Shown here: in pieces, positions 8,258 through 16,066 of the stretch
How positions within the stretch are numbered: the first letter of the stretch is position 1
Layout: each line of letters begins with the position of its first letter
NCBI RefSeq assembly: GCF_051967575.1
Contig: NZ_JBQCJW010000009.1
Coordinates: 62,001 to 126,000 of the forward strand
Origin: Solibacillus silvestris_B
Lineage (GTDB): Bacteria > Bacillota > Bacilli > Bacillales_A > Planococcaceae
Direction of reading: 5' to 3'
DNA: 64,000 bases
The notes under the pieces: generated by a model
Seen by the model: only the letters and a program-made list of their open reading frames with translations
What the model was told of the DNA's origin: nothing
Database searches by the model: none
Position numbers and translations under genes: made by a program

Positions 8258-8926
8258 ATGACCCTATTTCTATTAATAGCTGCGATAGCGATTGTAGGCT
8301 ATTTCGTATTTAAAATTTACAGTCATGATAATACTGCCTTTTATAAATTAACAGGTTATTCCTATTTCGATGTTTTGGCGAAAAAAAATATCCGCACATC
8401 CTATAAGCTTATGCATGAATTGGAGCAAGTTAAAGACGCGCGAAAAATACTGCTGGATTTACAAATTCCTGTCTATGAGGAATTGCAGACAATTGATGCT
8501 TTATTGCTGCATGAATCGGGAATTTATGTAGTGAACGTAAAAGATAAATCAGGCTGGATCAATGGCCGGGAGCAAAGCATCGAGTGGAAAGAGCTATTGC
8601 ATAAAAACAAAACACGTGTATTCAATAACCCGATCCATGAAACGAAGCGTCTAATAAACGCCTTGCAAGATCAGCTGCCGGAAGTGGATGGAACTTTATT
8701 CGAAACAGTCGTAGTATTTACAAATGATTGTTCGTTCCAGCAAATCGAAATCCAGTCCGAAAATGTGGAAGTTCTAAAAATGTCGGAGCTGAAAGAATGG
8801 GCGAAATCGCGTAATGGTAAGCGTTTGTCAGAAACGGATATCGATACTTTGTATACCGTGTTGGAAGGCTTTATGAATGTAAAAAACACGACATTGCAAT
8901 CCAAAACATTAGTATCAACGAATTAG
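8258..8926 (+). CDS. NERD-domain protein with N-terminal membrane anchor
   Basis: A 222-residue protein. Residues 1-20 form a single transmembrane segment. Residues ~50-150 match the nuclease-related domain: QTIDALLLHESGIYVVNVKDKSG, then INGREQSIEWKE, then FNNPIHETKRLINAL. The fold is restriction-endonuclease-like. In typical NERD proteins the glycine-strand is followed by an E-x-K; here that position reads VVNVKDK, so the acidic residue appears lost while the Asp of TIDALLL is kept. It may be catalytically inactive or use another acid. The ATG at 8258 is chosen because AAGGAG lies 8 bp upstream. Monocistronic, with its own terminator. Confidence 0.8.
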   Translation: MTLFLLIAAIAIVGYFVFKIYSHDNTAFYKLTGYSYFDVLAKKNIRTSYKLMHELEQVKDARKILLDLQIPVYEELQTIDALLLHESGIYVVNVKDKSGWINGREQSIEWKELLHKNKTRVFNNPIHETKRLINALQDQLPEVDGTLFETVVVFTNDCSFQQIEIQSENVEVLKMSELKEWAKSRNGKRLSETDIDTLYTVLEGFMNVKNTTLQSKTLVSTN

Positions 8927-8932
8927 TATAAA

Positions 8933-8970
8933 AAGAGCGAAGTAGGCAATTCTACTTCGCTCCTTTTTGT
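8933..8970 (+). terminator. Rho-independent terminator
   Basis: Perfect 11-bp stem GAGCGAAGTAG / CTACTTCGCTC with a 6-nt loop and U-run. Confidence 0.9.
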
Positions 8971-9197
8971 TTTTTGGAAATGCATAAAAAATGTATAAGG
9001 TACTATTGTAAAAATAGCGTTTCTACTATATAGCATATATTATTTGCTGTTATAAGCAATTTATTTCGAAAATAGTATGAACCTTTTATTTGATTGAATT
9101 TAATAAAAATTCAAAATATTGTTTGTTTTATTAATAATTGCTGGTAATATTTACATGTACCACTTTTAAAAGTTTAAAGCGAAGGGGGAAACAACAA

Positions 9198-10826
9198 ATG
9201 AAAAAGAACTTTAAAAGTAGTTTTTTGCTATTTTTTGCAATGGCATTCGGGTTACTGCTTGCAGCATGCAGCGGGGGTGACTCAGCAGAGGATTCTTCCA
9301 GCAATGACAATGCTTCCAAAGATTCACCGGGCGAGCTAACAGAAGCACATGCGGCAGGCGGGGATCTAGTTTTGGCAACATTGTCAGATGCCGCAAATTT
9401 AGATCCGCATATGTCCACAGACGTTCCATCAGCTTCTGTATTATCGAACATTACAGAAGGATTAGTGAAAAAAGATAAAGAAGGCAAAATTGTTCCGAGT
9501 TTAGCAAAAAGCTGGACGTCGATTGATGAATTAACATGGGAATTTGAGCTTGAAGAGGGCATTAAATTCCATGATGGGGAAGACTTCAATGGGGCAGCAG
9601 TAAAGAAAAGTTTCGATCGCATTTTAGATCCGGAAGTTGCAGCACCACGCGCATTTTTATTTGAAGCAATCAAAGAAGTGGAAGTAGTGAGCGACTATGT
9701 GGTACGTATCCATACACATTATCCATTTGCACCGTTATTAAATCACTTAAATCATCCGGTAGGTGTCATCTTATCACCAGCGCAAATTGATGCAGATTAT
9801 GAAAATATGAAAGCGGGCAATATTCCAGGGGCGATTATGAACGCTAATGGTCCAATTGGTACAGGTTTCATGAAGTTTGACTCTTGGACACCAGGTACGG
9901 AAATTAAATTGGTGAATAACGAGGGTTACTGGAATGAAAAAGCTTATATCGATACAGTAACATTTAAAGTAATTCCTGAAAGTGCAACACGTGCGGCTGA
10001 GCTTGAAACAGGCTATGCGCATATTATTGAGCCAGTTCAGCCAAATGAAGTTGAAATGATTGATGCAACATCGAGTTCGGTCAGCATTACTCCAGGTTCG
10101 TCTCTATCCTACATCGGATTTAATATTAACAAGAAACCATTTGATGATGTACGTGTTCGTCAAGCAATATCGATGCTTGTAGATCAACGGTTAATTATCG
10201 ACGGCATTTATGAAGGGATTGGCGAACCGGCACGTGGTCCATTGGCGCCGAGCGTGTTTGGCTATGATGGTACAATAACACCGATTACGAAAGATATTGA
10301 AAAAGCAAAAACACTTTTAGCTGAAGCCGGCTACGCGGATGGCTTTACGACTTCTATTTGGACAAATGATAATCCTCAGCGTCAAAATATTGCCATTATG
10401 TTGCAGGAAGAATTAAAACAGCTAAATATTACGGCGAATATCGAAGTTTTAGAGTGGGGTGCATACCTTGATAAAACAGATGCTGGTGAACATGAAATGT
10501 ATATTTTAGGTTTATCAAATCCGGTAGGGGATGCGGATTACTTCTTAACACAATTATTCCACTCTAAAAACCATGGCGGTTCTGGAAATACTACGTTCTA
10601 CAATAATAAAGAAGTGGATGCATTATTAGATGAAGCGCGTGAAGAAATTGATACAACAAAACGATTAGCGCTATACAAACAGGTTCAAGAAATTTTAATT
10701 GAAGAAGCGCCAATGATTTACGTGCATCATCAGGCTTATATTACAGGCTTAAGCGAGAAAATCGAAGGGCACTGGATTAATGACTCAGGTCACCATAAAC
10801 TTCAGGAAGTGAAATTTGTAAAATAG
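9198..10826 (+). CDS. Peptide-type ABC transporter substrate-binding lipoprotein (SBP family 5), orphan paralogue
   Basis: A 542-residue extracellular binding lipoprotein (SBP_bac_5), signal peptide ending LLAAC (Cys24). It aligns end to end with the protein at 2788, sharing LDPH, DVPSA/DVPSS, KFHDG, RILDP, GPIGTGF/NPIGTGF, PESATRAAELE and the IWTNDNPQRQ segment. It too lacks a neighbouring permease or ATPase and is flanked by terminators, so both would have to dock on a transporter encoded elsewhere. The start ATG at 9198 follows GAAGGGGGA; the frame opens 60 bp further upstream without an RBS. The 270-bp upstream region is very AT-rich. Confidence 0.9.
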   Translation: MKKNFKSSFLLFFAMAFGLLLAACSGGDSAEDSSSNDNASKDSPGELTEAHAAGGDLVLATLSDAANLDPHMSTDVPSASVLSNITEGLVKKDKEGKIVPSLAKSWTSIDELTWEFELEEGIKFHDGEDFNGAAVKKSFDRILDPEVAAPRAFLFEAIKEVEVVSDYVVRIHTHYPFAPLLNHLNHPVGVILSPAQIDADYENMKAGNIPGAIMNANGPIGTGFMKFDSWTPGTEIKLVNNEGYWNEKAYIDTVTFKVIPESATRAAELETGYAHIIEPVQPNEVEMIDATSSSVSITPGSSLSYIGFNINKKPFDDVRVRQAISMLVDQRLIIDGIYEGIGEPARGPLAPSVFGYDGTITPITKDIEKAKTLLAEAGYADGFTTSIWTNDNPQRQNIAIMLQEELKQLNITANIEVLEWGAYLDKTDAGEHEMYILGLSNPVGDADYFLTQLFHSKNHGGSGNTTFYNNKEVDALLDEAREEIDTTKRLALYKQVQEILIEEAPMIYVHHQAYITGLSEKIEGHWINDSGHHKLQEVKFVK

Positions 10827-10834
10827 AATAAAGC

Positions 10835-10875
10835 TAAGGGAAGCGGGACTTTCAATATCCCGCTCCCTTTTTTTG
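10835..10875 (+). terminator. Rho-independent terminator
   Basis: Stem GGGAAGCGGGA / TCCCGCTCCC with a U-run of seven. Confidence 0.88.
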
Positions 10876-10897
10876 TGTGAAAGAAAGTATGAATTAT

Positions 10898-10965
10898 CCA
10901 GGGGAATCCAAATAAGAGAAGACATCATTTGGCGCTATTCGTTATAAAATGTGTTTTCCAATGAA
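10898..10965 (+). repeat. Intergenic repeat, copy A
   Basis: AGGGGAATCCAAATAAGAGA, then AGACAT, then TTATAAAATGTGTTTTCC. This aligns over about 60 bp with 20063-20123 (copy B) and over about 40 bp with 13014-13055 (copy C). All three copies lie in intergenic DNA, on the same strand as the following gene. Confidence 0.6.
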
Positions 10966-11040
10966 GCGAAGGAAGGTGAAATAAAAGCAATTGTCGAAAT
11001 TATGGGAGTAATAAAAATTTCTGTTTAGGAGGTTTTATGC

Positions 11041-11799
11041 ATGAGATTGAAAGATAAGGTCGCAGTAATTACAGGTGCAGCTTCAGGGATGGGCAAGGCA
11101 ACGGCAATTTTATTTGCCAATGAAGGGGCAAAAGTTGTTGTATCGGATTTGACGCTTGAAGGGGCAGGGGCGACTGTTGCGGAAATTACAGCATTAGGCG
11201 GCACGGCGACTGCGGTAGCAGCCAATGTTGCGGTGGAAGCAGATATTCATAAATTAATAAAAGCTGCTTTAAATAGTTATGGAACACTTGATATTTTAGT
11301 GAATAATGCCGGTATTATGGATGATTTTTCTCCAGTGGGCGATGTGAAAGACGAATTATGGGATCGTGTATTTGAAGTGAATGTAAAAGGCGTTATGCGT
11401 GCAAGCCGTCAAGCAATGCCAATCTTCTTGGAAAAAGGCGCAGGGACAATTATTAATATTGCCTCCATAGGCGGTTTGTACGGTTCACGTGCTGGAGCTG
11501 CCTATACTGCTGCAAAACATGCAGTTGTGGGTTTAACAAAAAATACAGCATTCCAATATGCAGGCAAAGGGATTAAATGCAATGCGATCGCTCCGGGCGG
11601 TGTAAACACGAATATCGGTGCAAGCTTCAGCAGTGCGAATGAATTCGGAATGTCTCGCGCAATGGCAGGGGCTGGCTTTAACCCTCGTTCAGGCGAGCCG
11701 GAAGATATCGCGCGTGTCGCATTGTTTTTGGCTTCGGAAGACTCCGATTTCGTGAACGGGGTAGTCATCACTGCTGATGCGGGCTGGACGGCATATTAA
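11041..11799 (+). CDS. Short-chain dehydrogenase/reductase (classical SDR)
   Basis: A 252-residue NAD(P)-dependent oxidoreductase. The Rossmann glycine motif is TGAASGMGKA (about residues 12-21). NNAG is at about 89, the catalytic serine lies in NIASIGG, and the YxxxK pair is in YTAAKH. The C-terminal end (NGVVITADAGWTAY) matches the classical SDR ending. Cofactor preference is probably NAD(H), because Asp37 (VVSDLT) follows beta strand 2. The substrate is unknown. The AGGAGG RBS is perfect. It stands alone, with intergenic repeat copy A upstream and a structured element downstream. Confidence 0.9.
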   Translation: MRLKDKVAVITGAASGMGKATAILFANEGAKVVVSDLTLEGAGATVAEITALGGTATAVAANVAVEADIHKLIKAALNSYGTLDILVNNAGIMDDFSPVGDVKDELWDRVFEVNVKGVMRASRQAMPIFLEKGAGTIINIASIGGLYGSRAGAAYTAAKHAVVGLTKNTAFQYAGKGIKCNAIAPGGVNTNIGASFSSANEFGMSRAMAGAGFNPRSGEPEDIARVALFLASEDSDFVNGVVITADAGWTAY

Positions 11800-11830
11800 A
11801 TAAATGGCAAATTAAAAGTCCGGTCAATTT

Positions 11831-11928
11831 ATCCTGCTTTAACAGGCAGTGAACTTCCTGTTTTAGGGTTTCGGAAATCAAGAATCGGATGTTGTAATCG
11901 ACTGCCCGTAAAAATCGGGTAGGAGAAG
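11831..11928 (+). ncRNA. Candidate structured RNA or intergenic repeat unit
   Basis: Several nested pairings are visible: CCTG/CAGG at the 5' end (11833-11846), GGCAGT (11845-11850) with ACTGCC (11901-11906), and CCCG/CGGG (11904-11919). A 16-bp perfect hairpin follows at 11929-11967. No riboswitch class was recognised. It may be the 3' region of the SDR transcript, an independent small RNA, or a dispersed repeat unit of Bacillales genomes. Confidence 0.4.
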
Positions 11929-11978
11929 ACTTCCATCAGAGGGGTGAAGAACCCCTCTGATGGAAGTTTCAATTTGTC
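11929..11978 (+). terminator. Strong hairpin, probable terminator
   Basis: Perfect 16-bp arms ACTTCCATCAGAGGGG and CCCCTCTGATGGAAGT with a 7-nt loop (11929-11967). Only TTTC follows, so termination is likely but not certain; the hairpin may instead belong to the structured element upstream. Confidence 0.6.
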
Positions 11979-12059
11979 GAATTTTTTCCTTAAATTTTAT
12001 CAACTTTTTGCTATCCTCATACGTCTAATATATAGAATGGACGAGTGGAGGACAGCAAG

Positions 12060-12947
12060 ATGGGCAAAAAAATAGTAATGCTCGGTATTTTATGTGGAAT
12101 TTTAACATTTATAGGCTGCCATTTTTCGACAGAGACGCCGCCTACATTTGCGAATAATGAGCCGGGTTCGATGAGTACCACCTATCATGAGCAATTTGCG
12201 TACAACCAATTTGTAAAACAGGCATCAAGCAGCATCAACTTAATGATGCCCTTTTATTTAGCAGATGGAGGTTTATCACGCACTATCCAAAATTGCGAAA
12301 CATACATACAGGTCGAAAATATACTTGGTAAAAAGGAGCAGCCTCTCGAGGAAAAGACCGAGGAACAGGAGCAGCCACCTGCAAAAGAAGATGGAAAGCA
12401 AAAAAGAATAGCGCTAACATTTGATGATGGCCCACATCAATACGTGACAGAGCAAATTTTAACGACGCTTCAAAAACATGAAGTGAAAGCGACATTTTTT
12501 ATGCTCGGTCAAAATGTGGCGAAGTATCCTGAAATCGTGAAAAAAGCGGATGCACTCGGCCATGAAATTGCCAGCCATACGTGGAGCCATAAAAATTTAA
12601 CGAAGCTTAGCGCAAAACAGATGCAAGCGGAGATCAACAGGGCAAACGAAGCCATTTATGACGCAATCGAAAAATATCCGGCATCTTACCGACCGCCATA
12701 TGGAGCAATTGATGAAAAAGTCCGCGAAGCAATATTGCTGAAGCCTGTATTATGGAATATTGATACGCTCGATTGGTATCATAAGACGCCAGCAAAAACG
12801 TTGGCGAATTTGAAGGCGCAGGCAAAAAATAATGGCATCGTATTAATGCATGATATTCACCAACAATCCGCGGATGCTTTGGAAGATGTAATTCTTTATT
12901 TAAAAGAGGAAGGCTATGAATTTGTGACAACGAGTGAATTATTATAA
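12060..12947 (+). CDS. Polysaccharide deacetylase lipoprotein (NodB/CE4 domain)
   Basis: A 295-residue surface protein. The N-terminus looks like a lipoprotein signal (LTFIGC, Cys20). A charged Glu/Gln-rich linker runs at about 90-115, and a complete CE4 deacetylase domain follows. Its motifs are all intact: TFDDGP (120-125), H-x3-H (ASHTWSH, His173/His177), RPPYG (211-215), DTLDW (236-240) and LMHDIH (His264). It should de-N-acetylate peptidoglycan or another cell-surface glycan with a divalent metal. The ATG at 12060 is 8 bp after GGAGG; the GTG at 12045 lies upstream of that RBS and is not used. Confidence 0.9.
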   Translation: MGKKIVMLGILCGILTFIGCHFSTETPPTFANNEPGSMSTTYHEQFAYNQFVKQASSSINLMMPFYLADGGLSRTIQNCETYIQVENILGKKEQPLEEKTEEQEQPPAKEDGKQKRIALTFDDGPHQYVTEQILTTLQKHEVKATFFMLGQNVAKYPEIVKKADALGHEIASHTWSHKNLTKLSAKQMQAEINRANEAIYDAIEKYPASYRPPYGAIDEKVREAILLKPVLWNIDTLDWYHKTPAKTLANLKAQAKNNGIVLMHDIHQQSADALEDVILYLKEEGYEFVTTSELL

Positions 12948-13013
12948 TTTGGGAGTTTATGAGGGAAGTAGTGAGAGCTATTTCCTTTTTTGTTGAATAT
13001 GGAAGGATAGCTT

Positions 13014-13055
13014 TTCAAGGAAATCCGTATAAGAAAAGACATACTTTCCTTCAAC
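13014..13055 (+). repeat. Intergenic repeat, copy C (partial)
   Basis: AAGGAAATCCGTATAAGAAA followed by AGACAT matches copies A (10898) and B (20063). The downstream half has diverged. It lies about 45 bp before the rlmA-type gene. Confidence 0.55.
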
Positions 13056-13098
13056 TTATGTTACGATAACAGCGAACATAAATGAAGGAGGATCCATC

Positions 13099-13935
13099 AT
13101 GGGTCTATTATCAAAACGAGCGTTAAGTATTCAACAATTCCAATCAAATATCCGAATTTTCTCTTGCCCCATCTGTAAACAGCAAATGAATATGAGTGAT
13201 GAGGGGAAGATGGCTTGCCTATCCAACCATACATTTGATGTAGCAAAGCAAGGCTATTTATATATGTTAAACCGTCCTGTACAATCAATGTACGGCAAAG
13301 AATTATTTGAGTCGCGCCATGCAGTGATTCATGCGGGAATTTATGATGCGGTGCAAAAGGCGATTGCCGGGGAGATTACAGAGGAACGTCCGGTCATTTT
13401 GGATACAGGCTGTGGAGAAGGCTCGCATCTGCACCGTATTTGCAAGCAATTGGACGGTGCTGTCGGGATTGGGATCGATATTGCAAAAGAAGGAATTGTC
13501 GCAGCGGCGAAGTTTTATGGCGGGGAGCTCTGGTGTGTAGGCGACTTGGCGAATAGTCCATATAACGAAAAGTCCTTTCATGCAATTTTAAATATTTTAT
13601 CCCCTGCGAACTATGAAGAATTTAAGCGATTATTAAAACGAGGCGGAAAAGTCATCAAAGTCGTACCACAGGAAAATTATTTGATGGAGCTGCGCAAACA
13701 GGCCTTTGCGGATTCGGAAAAGGAAAGCTATACAAATGCCGAAACTGTAGAGCGTTTCAAGGCGAGCTTTTCGCATGTGGAAGTGAAGCGTATTACGTAT
13801 ACGGTGCCGCTAGAGGCCCATTTAGTGCCAAAATTACTGGAAATGACGCCAATGGGATGGCATATTGACGACAAAGAAAGCATTCATTTACAGGATATTA
13901 CGATTGATTTAGACATATTAATTGGAATGGAGTGA
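13099..13935 (+). CDS. rlmA: 23S rRNA (guanine-N1)-methyltransferase, RlmA type
   Basis: A 278-residue SAM-dependent methyltransferase of the RlmA/RrmA/TlrB family, which methylates a guanine N1 in hairpin 35 of 23S rRNA. The N-terminal zinc finger is complete: SCPIC (Cys23, Cys26), then Cys40 and His44 in MACLSNHTFD. The SAM motif I is LDTGCGEGSHL, with GIDIAKEGI as motif II and NILSPANYEEF as the family-specific post-motif. Gram-positive members usually modify G748, but the site is not provable here. The AAGGAGG RBS is strong. It heads a same-strand group, with the epimerase gene only 6 bp after its stop. Confidence 0.88.
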   Translation: MGLLSKRALSIQQFQSNIRIFSCPICKQQMNMSDEGKMACLSNHTFDVAKQGYLYMLNRPVQSMYGKELFESRHAVIHAGIYDAVQKAIAGEITEERPVILDTGCGEGSHLHRICKQLDGAVGIGIDIAKEGIVAAAKFYGGELWCVGDLANSPYNEKSFHAILNILSPANYEEFKRLLKRGGKVIKVVPQENYLMELRKQAFADSEKESYTNAETVERFKASFSHVEVKRITYTVPLEAHLVPKLLEMTPMGWHIDDKESIHLQDITIDLDILIGME

Positions 13936-13941
13936 TATTCG

Positions 13942-14829
13942 ATGAAGAAAATTTTAGTATTAGGCGGAACACGCTTTTTTGGAAGCAAACTAGTGGAACT
14001 TTTACTGAAGGAAAACCATGAAGTAACAATTGTCACGCGAGGCATGTCCGAAAATCCGTTTGGCGAGGCAGTGGGGCATATTAAAGTGGACCGCAAAGAC
14101 AAAGAGGCATTCGCTTCAGCTTTGGAAAATCGTACATTTGATATTGTTTATGACAATATTTGCTATTCACCAAACGAGGCGAAACAGCTATGTGACATTT
14201 TCAATGGAAAAATCGGGAAACTCGTATTCACTTCAACATTATCCACATATGAAGCAAACGGCAAACCGCATGACGAGGGAGATTTCGATCCATATTCGTA
14301 TGGAATTGTGATGGGCGATACACATGAATTTACGTATGGTGAAGGAAAGCGTTTAGCAGAAGCGGTATTTTATAAATATGCGGAATTCCCGGTAGTGGCT
14401 GTCCGTTTCCCGATCGTGATGGGGGAGGATGATTATACACGCCGTCTGCATTTCCATGTTGAGCGCATTATTAACAATGAGCCGATCGGTTTTGTCAATA
14501 TGGATGCGGAAATGTCATTTATTCAAGCTACGGAAGCGGCCCGATTTTTAGTATGGGCGGGCATGGAAAATGTCGAAGGTCCGATAAATGCAACGGCGAA
14601 TGGGATGATTTCGCTGAAAAATCTTGTTTCCCTTATCGAGGAAAAAACAGGGGAGCGTGCAAAAATAGCGTTGCTCGGTACGGATGAGATTCGTTCGCCA
14701 TATGCGGTTCCAGCTACATGGTATATGAAAAATGATAAAGCACAGCAACTAGGGTTTTCATTCAGCAGGCTGGATGATTGGCTGCCTGGCTTAGTGGGGC
14801 AAATCACAAATTCAATGACGAAACAGTAA
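13942..14829 (+). CDS. NAD-dependent epimerase/dehydratase-like protein (extended/atypical SDR)
   Basis: A 295-residue Rossmann protein. The N-terminal fold starts MKKILVLGGTRFFGSK with the GGTRFFG nucleotide loop (8-14). The rest matches the epimerase/dehydratase superfamily, with YGEGKR (Tyr/Lys catalytic-like pair) at about 133-138. The GGTRFFG loop is shared with the CSP41-like/isoflavone-reductase-like branch, whose bacterial substrates are unknown. It begins 6 bp after the rlmA stop and is almost surely co-transcribed with it. The spacing places its RBS inside the end of rlmA. Confidence 0.85.
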   Translation: MKKILVLGGTRFFGSKLVELLLKENHEVTIVTRGMSENPFGEAVGHIKVDRKDKEAFASALENRTFDIVYDNICYSPNEAKQLCDIFNGKIGKLVFTSTLSTYEANGKPHDEGDFDPYSYGIVMGDTHEFTYGEGKRLAEAVFYKYAEFPVVAVRFPIVMGEDDYTRRLHFHVERIINNEPIGFVNMDAEMSFIQATEAARFLVWAGMENVEGPINATANGMISLKNLVSLIEEKTGERAKIALLGTDEIRSPYAVPATWYMKNDKAQQLGFSFSRLDDWLPGLVGQITNSMTKQ

Positions 14830-14895
14830 TCGTTGAATGGCGAGACTGCTTTCGTTTACAATAGAATGAGATTAAATATAAGGCAGGAATGAAAC

Positions 14896-15498
14896 GTGTA
14901 TAAATTTATCGCAGGAATTGTATATGGAATATTGGGTGTTAACGGGTCAAAGGCAAAGGTATACGGAAAAGAAAATATACCGAAAGAAGGCGGCTTTGTT
15001 GTTGCATGTACACATAATGGGTATATCGATATTTTGAATCTTGGTATATCGATGCTGCCAAAAGAGGTGCATTTTATGGCCAAAAAGCAGCTGTTTGATG
15101 TTAAAGGCTTAGGCTGGCTAATAACGAAGCTCAATGCTTTCCCGGTGGACCGCGAAAATCCGGGTCCAAGTGTTATTAAAATTCCTCGTCAGCTTATTAA
15201 AGAGGGGAAGATTGTCGGGATTTTCCCTAGTGGAACAAGAAGCTCTGAAAACTCGGAATTAAAAGCAGGGGCGGTAACAATTGCCCAGTTGGCAAAGACG
15301 GAAATTTTGCCGGCTGCTTATATCGGTCCTAAAAGTGCAAAAGGTGTGTTCAAACGCCAGAAAGGCTACCTGATTTACGGGAAGCCATTTACGGTTGGAG
15401 CAGGAAAAGAAGGGCGCGAACAATCAGTGCAGTTCCTGGAAGAAGAGCTAAACCGACTCACTGCGCATCTTAAGGAAATGCATCCGGAAGTAAAATAA
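14896..15498 (+). CDS. 1-acyl-sn-glycerol-3-phosphate acyltransferase (PlsC family)
   Basis: A 200-residue membrane-associated acyltransferase that makes phosphatidic acid from lysophosphatidic acid. The catalytic HX4D motif is intact (THNGYID, His40/Asp45). The substrate motif III reads FPSGTRS (110-116), with Ser in place of the usual Glu of FPEGTRS. VDR at about 84-86 corresponds to motif II. The start is a GTG with AGGCAGGA upstream. It follows the epimerase by 66 bp without a terminator and precedes the phosphatase gene by 54 bp. The family also includes lyso-ornithine-lipid and other acyltransferases. Confidence 0.85.
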   Translation: MYKFIAGIVYGILGVNGSKAKVYGKENIPKEGGFVVACTHNGYIDILNLGISMLPKEVHFMAKKQLFDVKGLGWLITKLNAFPVDRENPGPSVIKIPRQLIKEGKIVGIFPSGTRSSENSELKAGAVTIAQLAKTEILPAAYIGPKSAKGVFKRQKGYLIYGKPFTVGAGKEGREQSVQFLEEELNRLTAHLKEMHPEVK

Positions 15499-15552
15499 TG
15501 AGCGCTGCGCGGAATTGTTCGTGCAGCCTCTTTATTAAGAGAGGAAATATAT

Positions 15553-16014
15553 ATGAAGCAAGTATTATTCGTATGTTTAGGAAATATTTGCCGTTCCCCG
15601 ATGGCGGAGGCTGTAATGCGTGATTTAGTGGAAAAGCGCGCATTGACGGACGAAATTAAAGTCGACTCAGCAGGGACAAGCAATTATCATATCGGCGAGC
15701 CGCCACATAAAGGGACAAAGGCGAAATTGCAGGAAGTCGGCATTGCGACAAGCGGAATGCAAGCCCGCCAATTGCGCAGCTCGGATTTGCAAAACTTCGA
15801 CTATATCGTTTGCATGGATGAAAGCAATGTAAAAAATACAATTGAGATGCTGCGTGCAGAAGGAGATGCAAAAGTTTTCCGTTTCCTTGATTTGACGACA
15901 CATAAAAAAGATGTGCCGGACCCTTGGTATACAGGCGATTTCCAGGAAACATACGAGCTATGCATTGAAGGCTGCGAGGCATTGTTGGAGCGTATATTGC
16001 AAGATATGAAATAA
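15553..16014 (+). CDS. Low-molecular-weight protein-tyrosine/arginine phosphatase
   Basis: A 153-residue cytoplasmic phosphatase. The P-loop CLGNICRS (Cys8 to Arg14, CX5R) opens the protein, and the general-acid loop DPWY is at 123-126. Length and layout fit Bacillus YfkJ and YwlE. YwlE-type enzymes act on phospho-arginine, and the key difference (Thr at P-loop position 4 in YwlE) is Asn here (C-L-G-N), which favours tyrosine phosphatase (YfkJ-like) over arginine phosphatase. RBS GAGAGGAAA. It is the last gene before a shared bidirectional terminator. Confidence 0.9.
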   Translation: MKQVLFVCLGNICRSPMAEAVMRDLVEKRALTDEIKVDSAGTSNYHIGEPPHKGTKAKLQEVGIATSGMQARQLRSSDLQNFDYIVCMDESNVKNTIEMLRAEGDAKVFRFLDLTTHKKDVPDPWYTGDFQETYELCIEGCEALLERILQDMK

Positions 16015-16020
16015 TGGATA

Positions 16021-16060
16021 AAAAGCGGGCTTAATTATATTTTGATTAAACCCGCTTTTC
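16021..16060. terminator. Bidirectional terminator
   Basis: Stem AAAAGCGGGCTTAAT / ATTAAACCCGCTTTT (one mismatch or wobble) between converging genes, with U-runs usable on both strands. Confidence 0.88.
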
Positions 16061-16066
16061 TTCGCT

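Noticed and set aside
9131..9673. 180-codon minus-strand ORF opposite the second binding protein
   Set aside because: Shadow of a well-supported gene with signal peptide and RBS on the plus strand; composition rich in Ser, as expected for an antisense frame.
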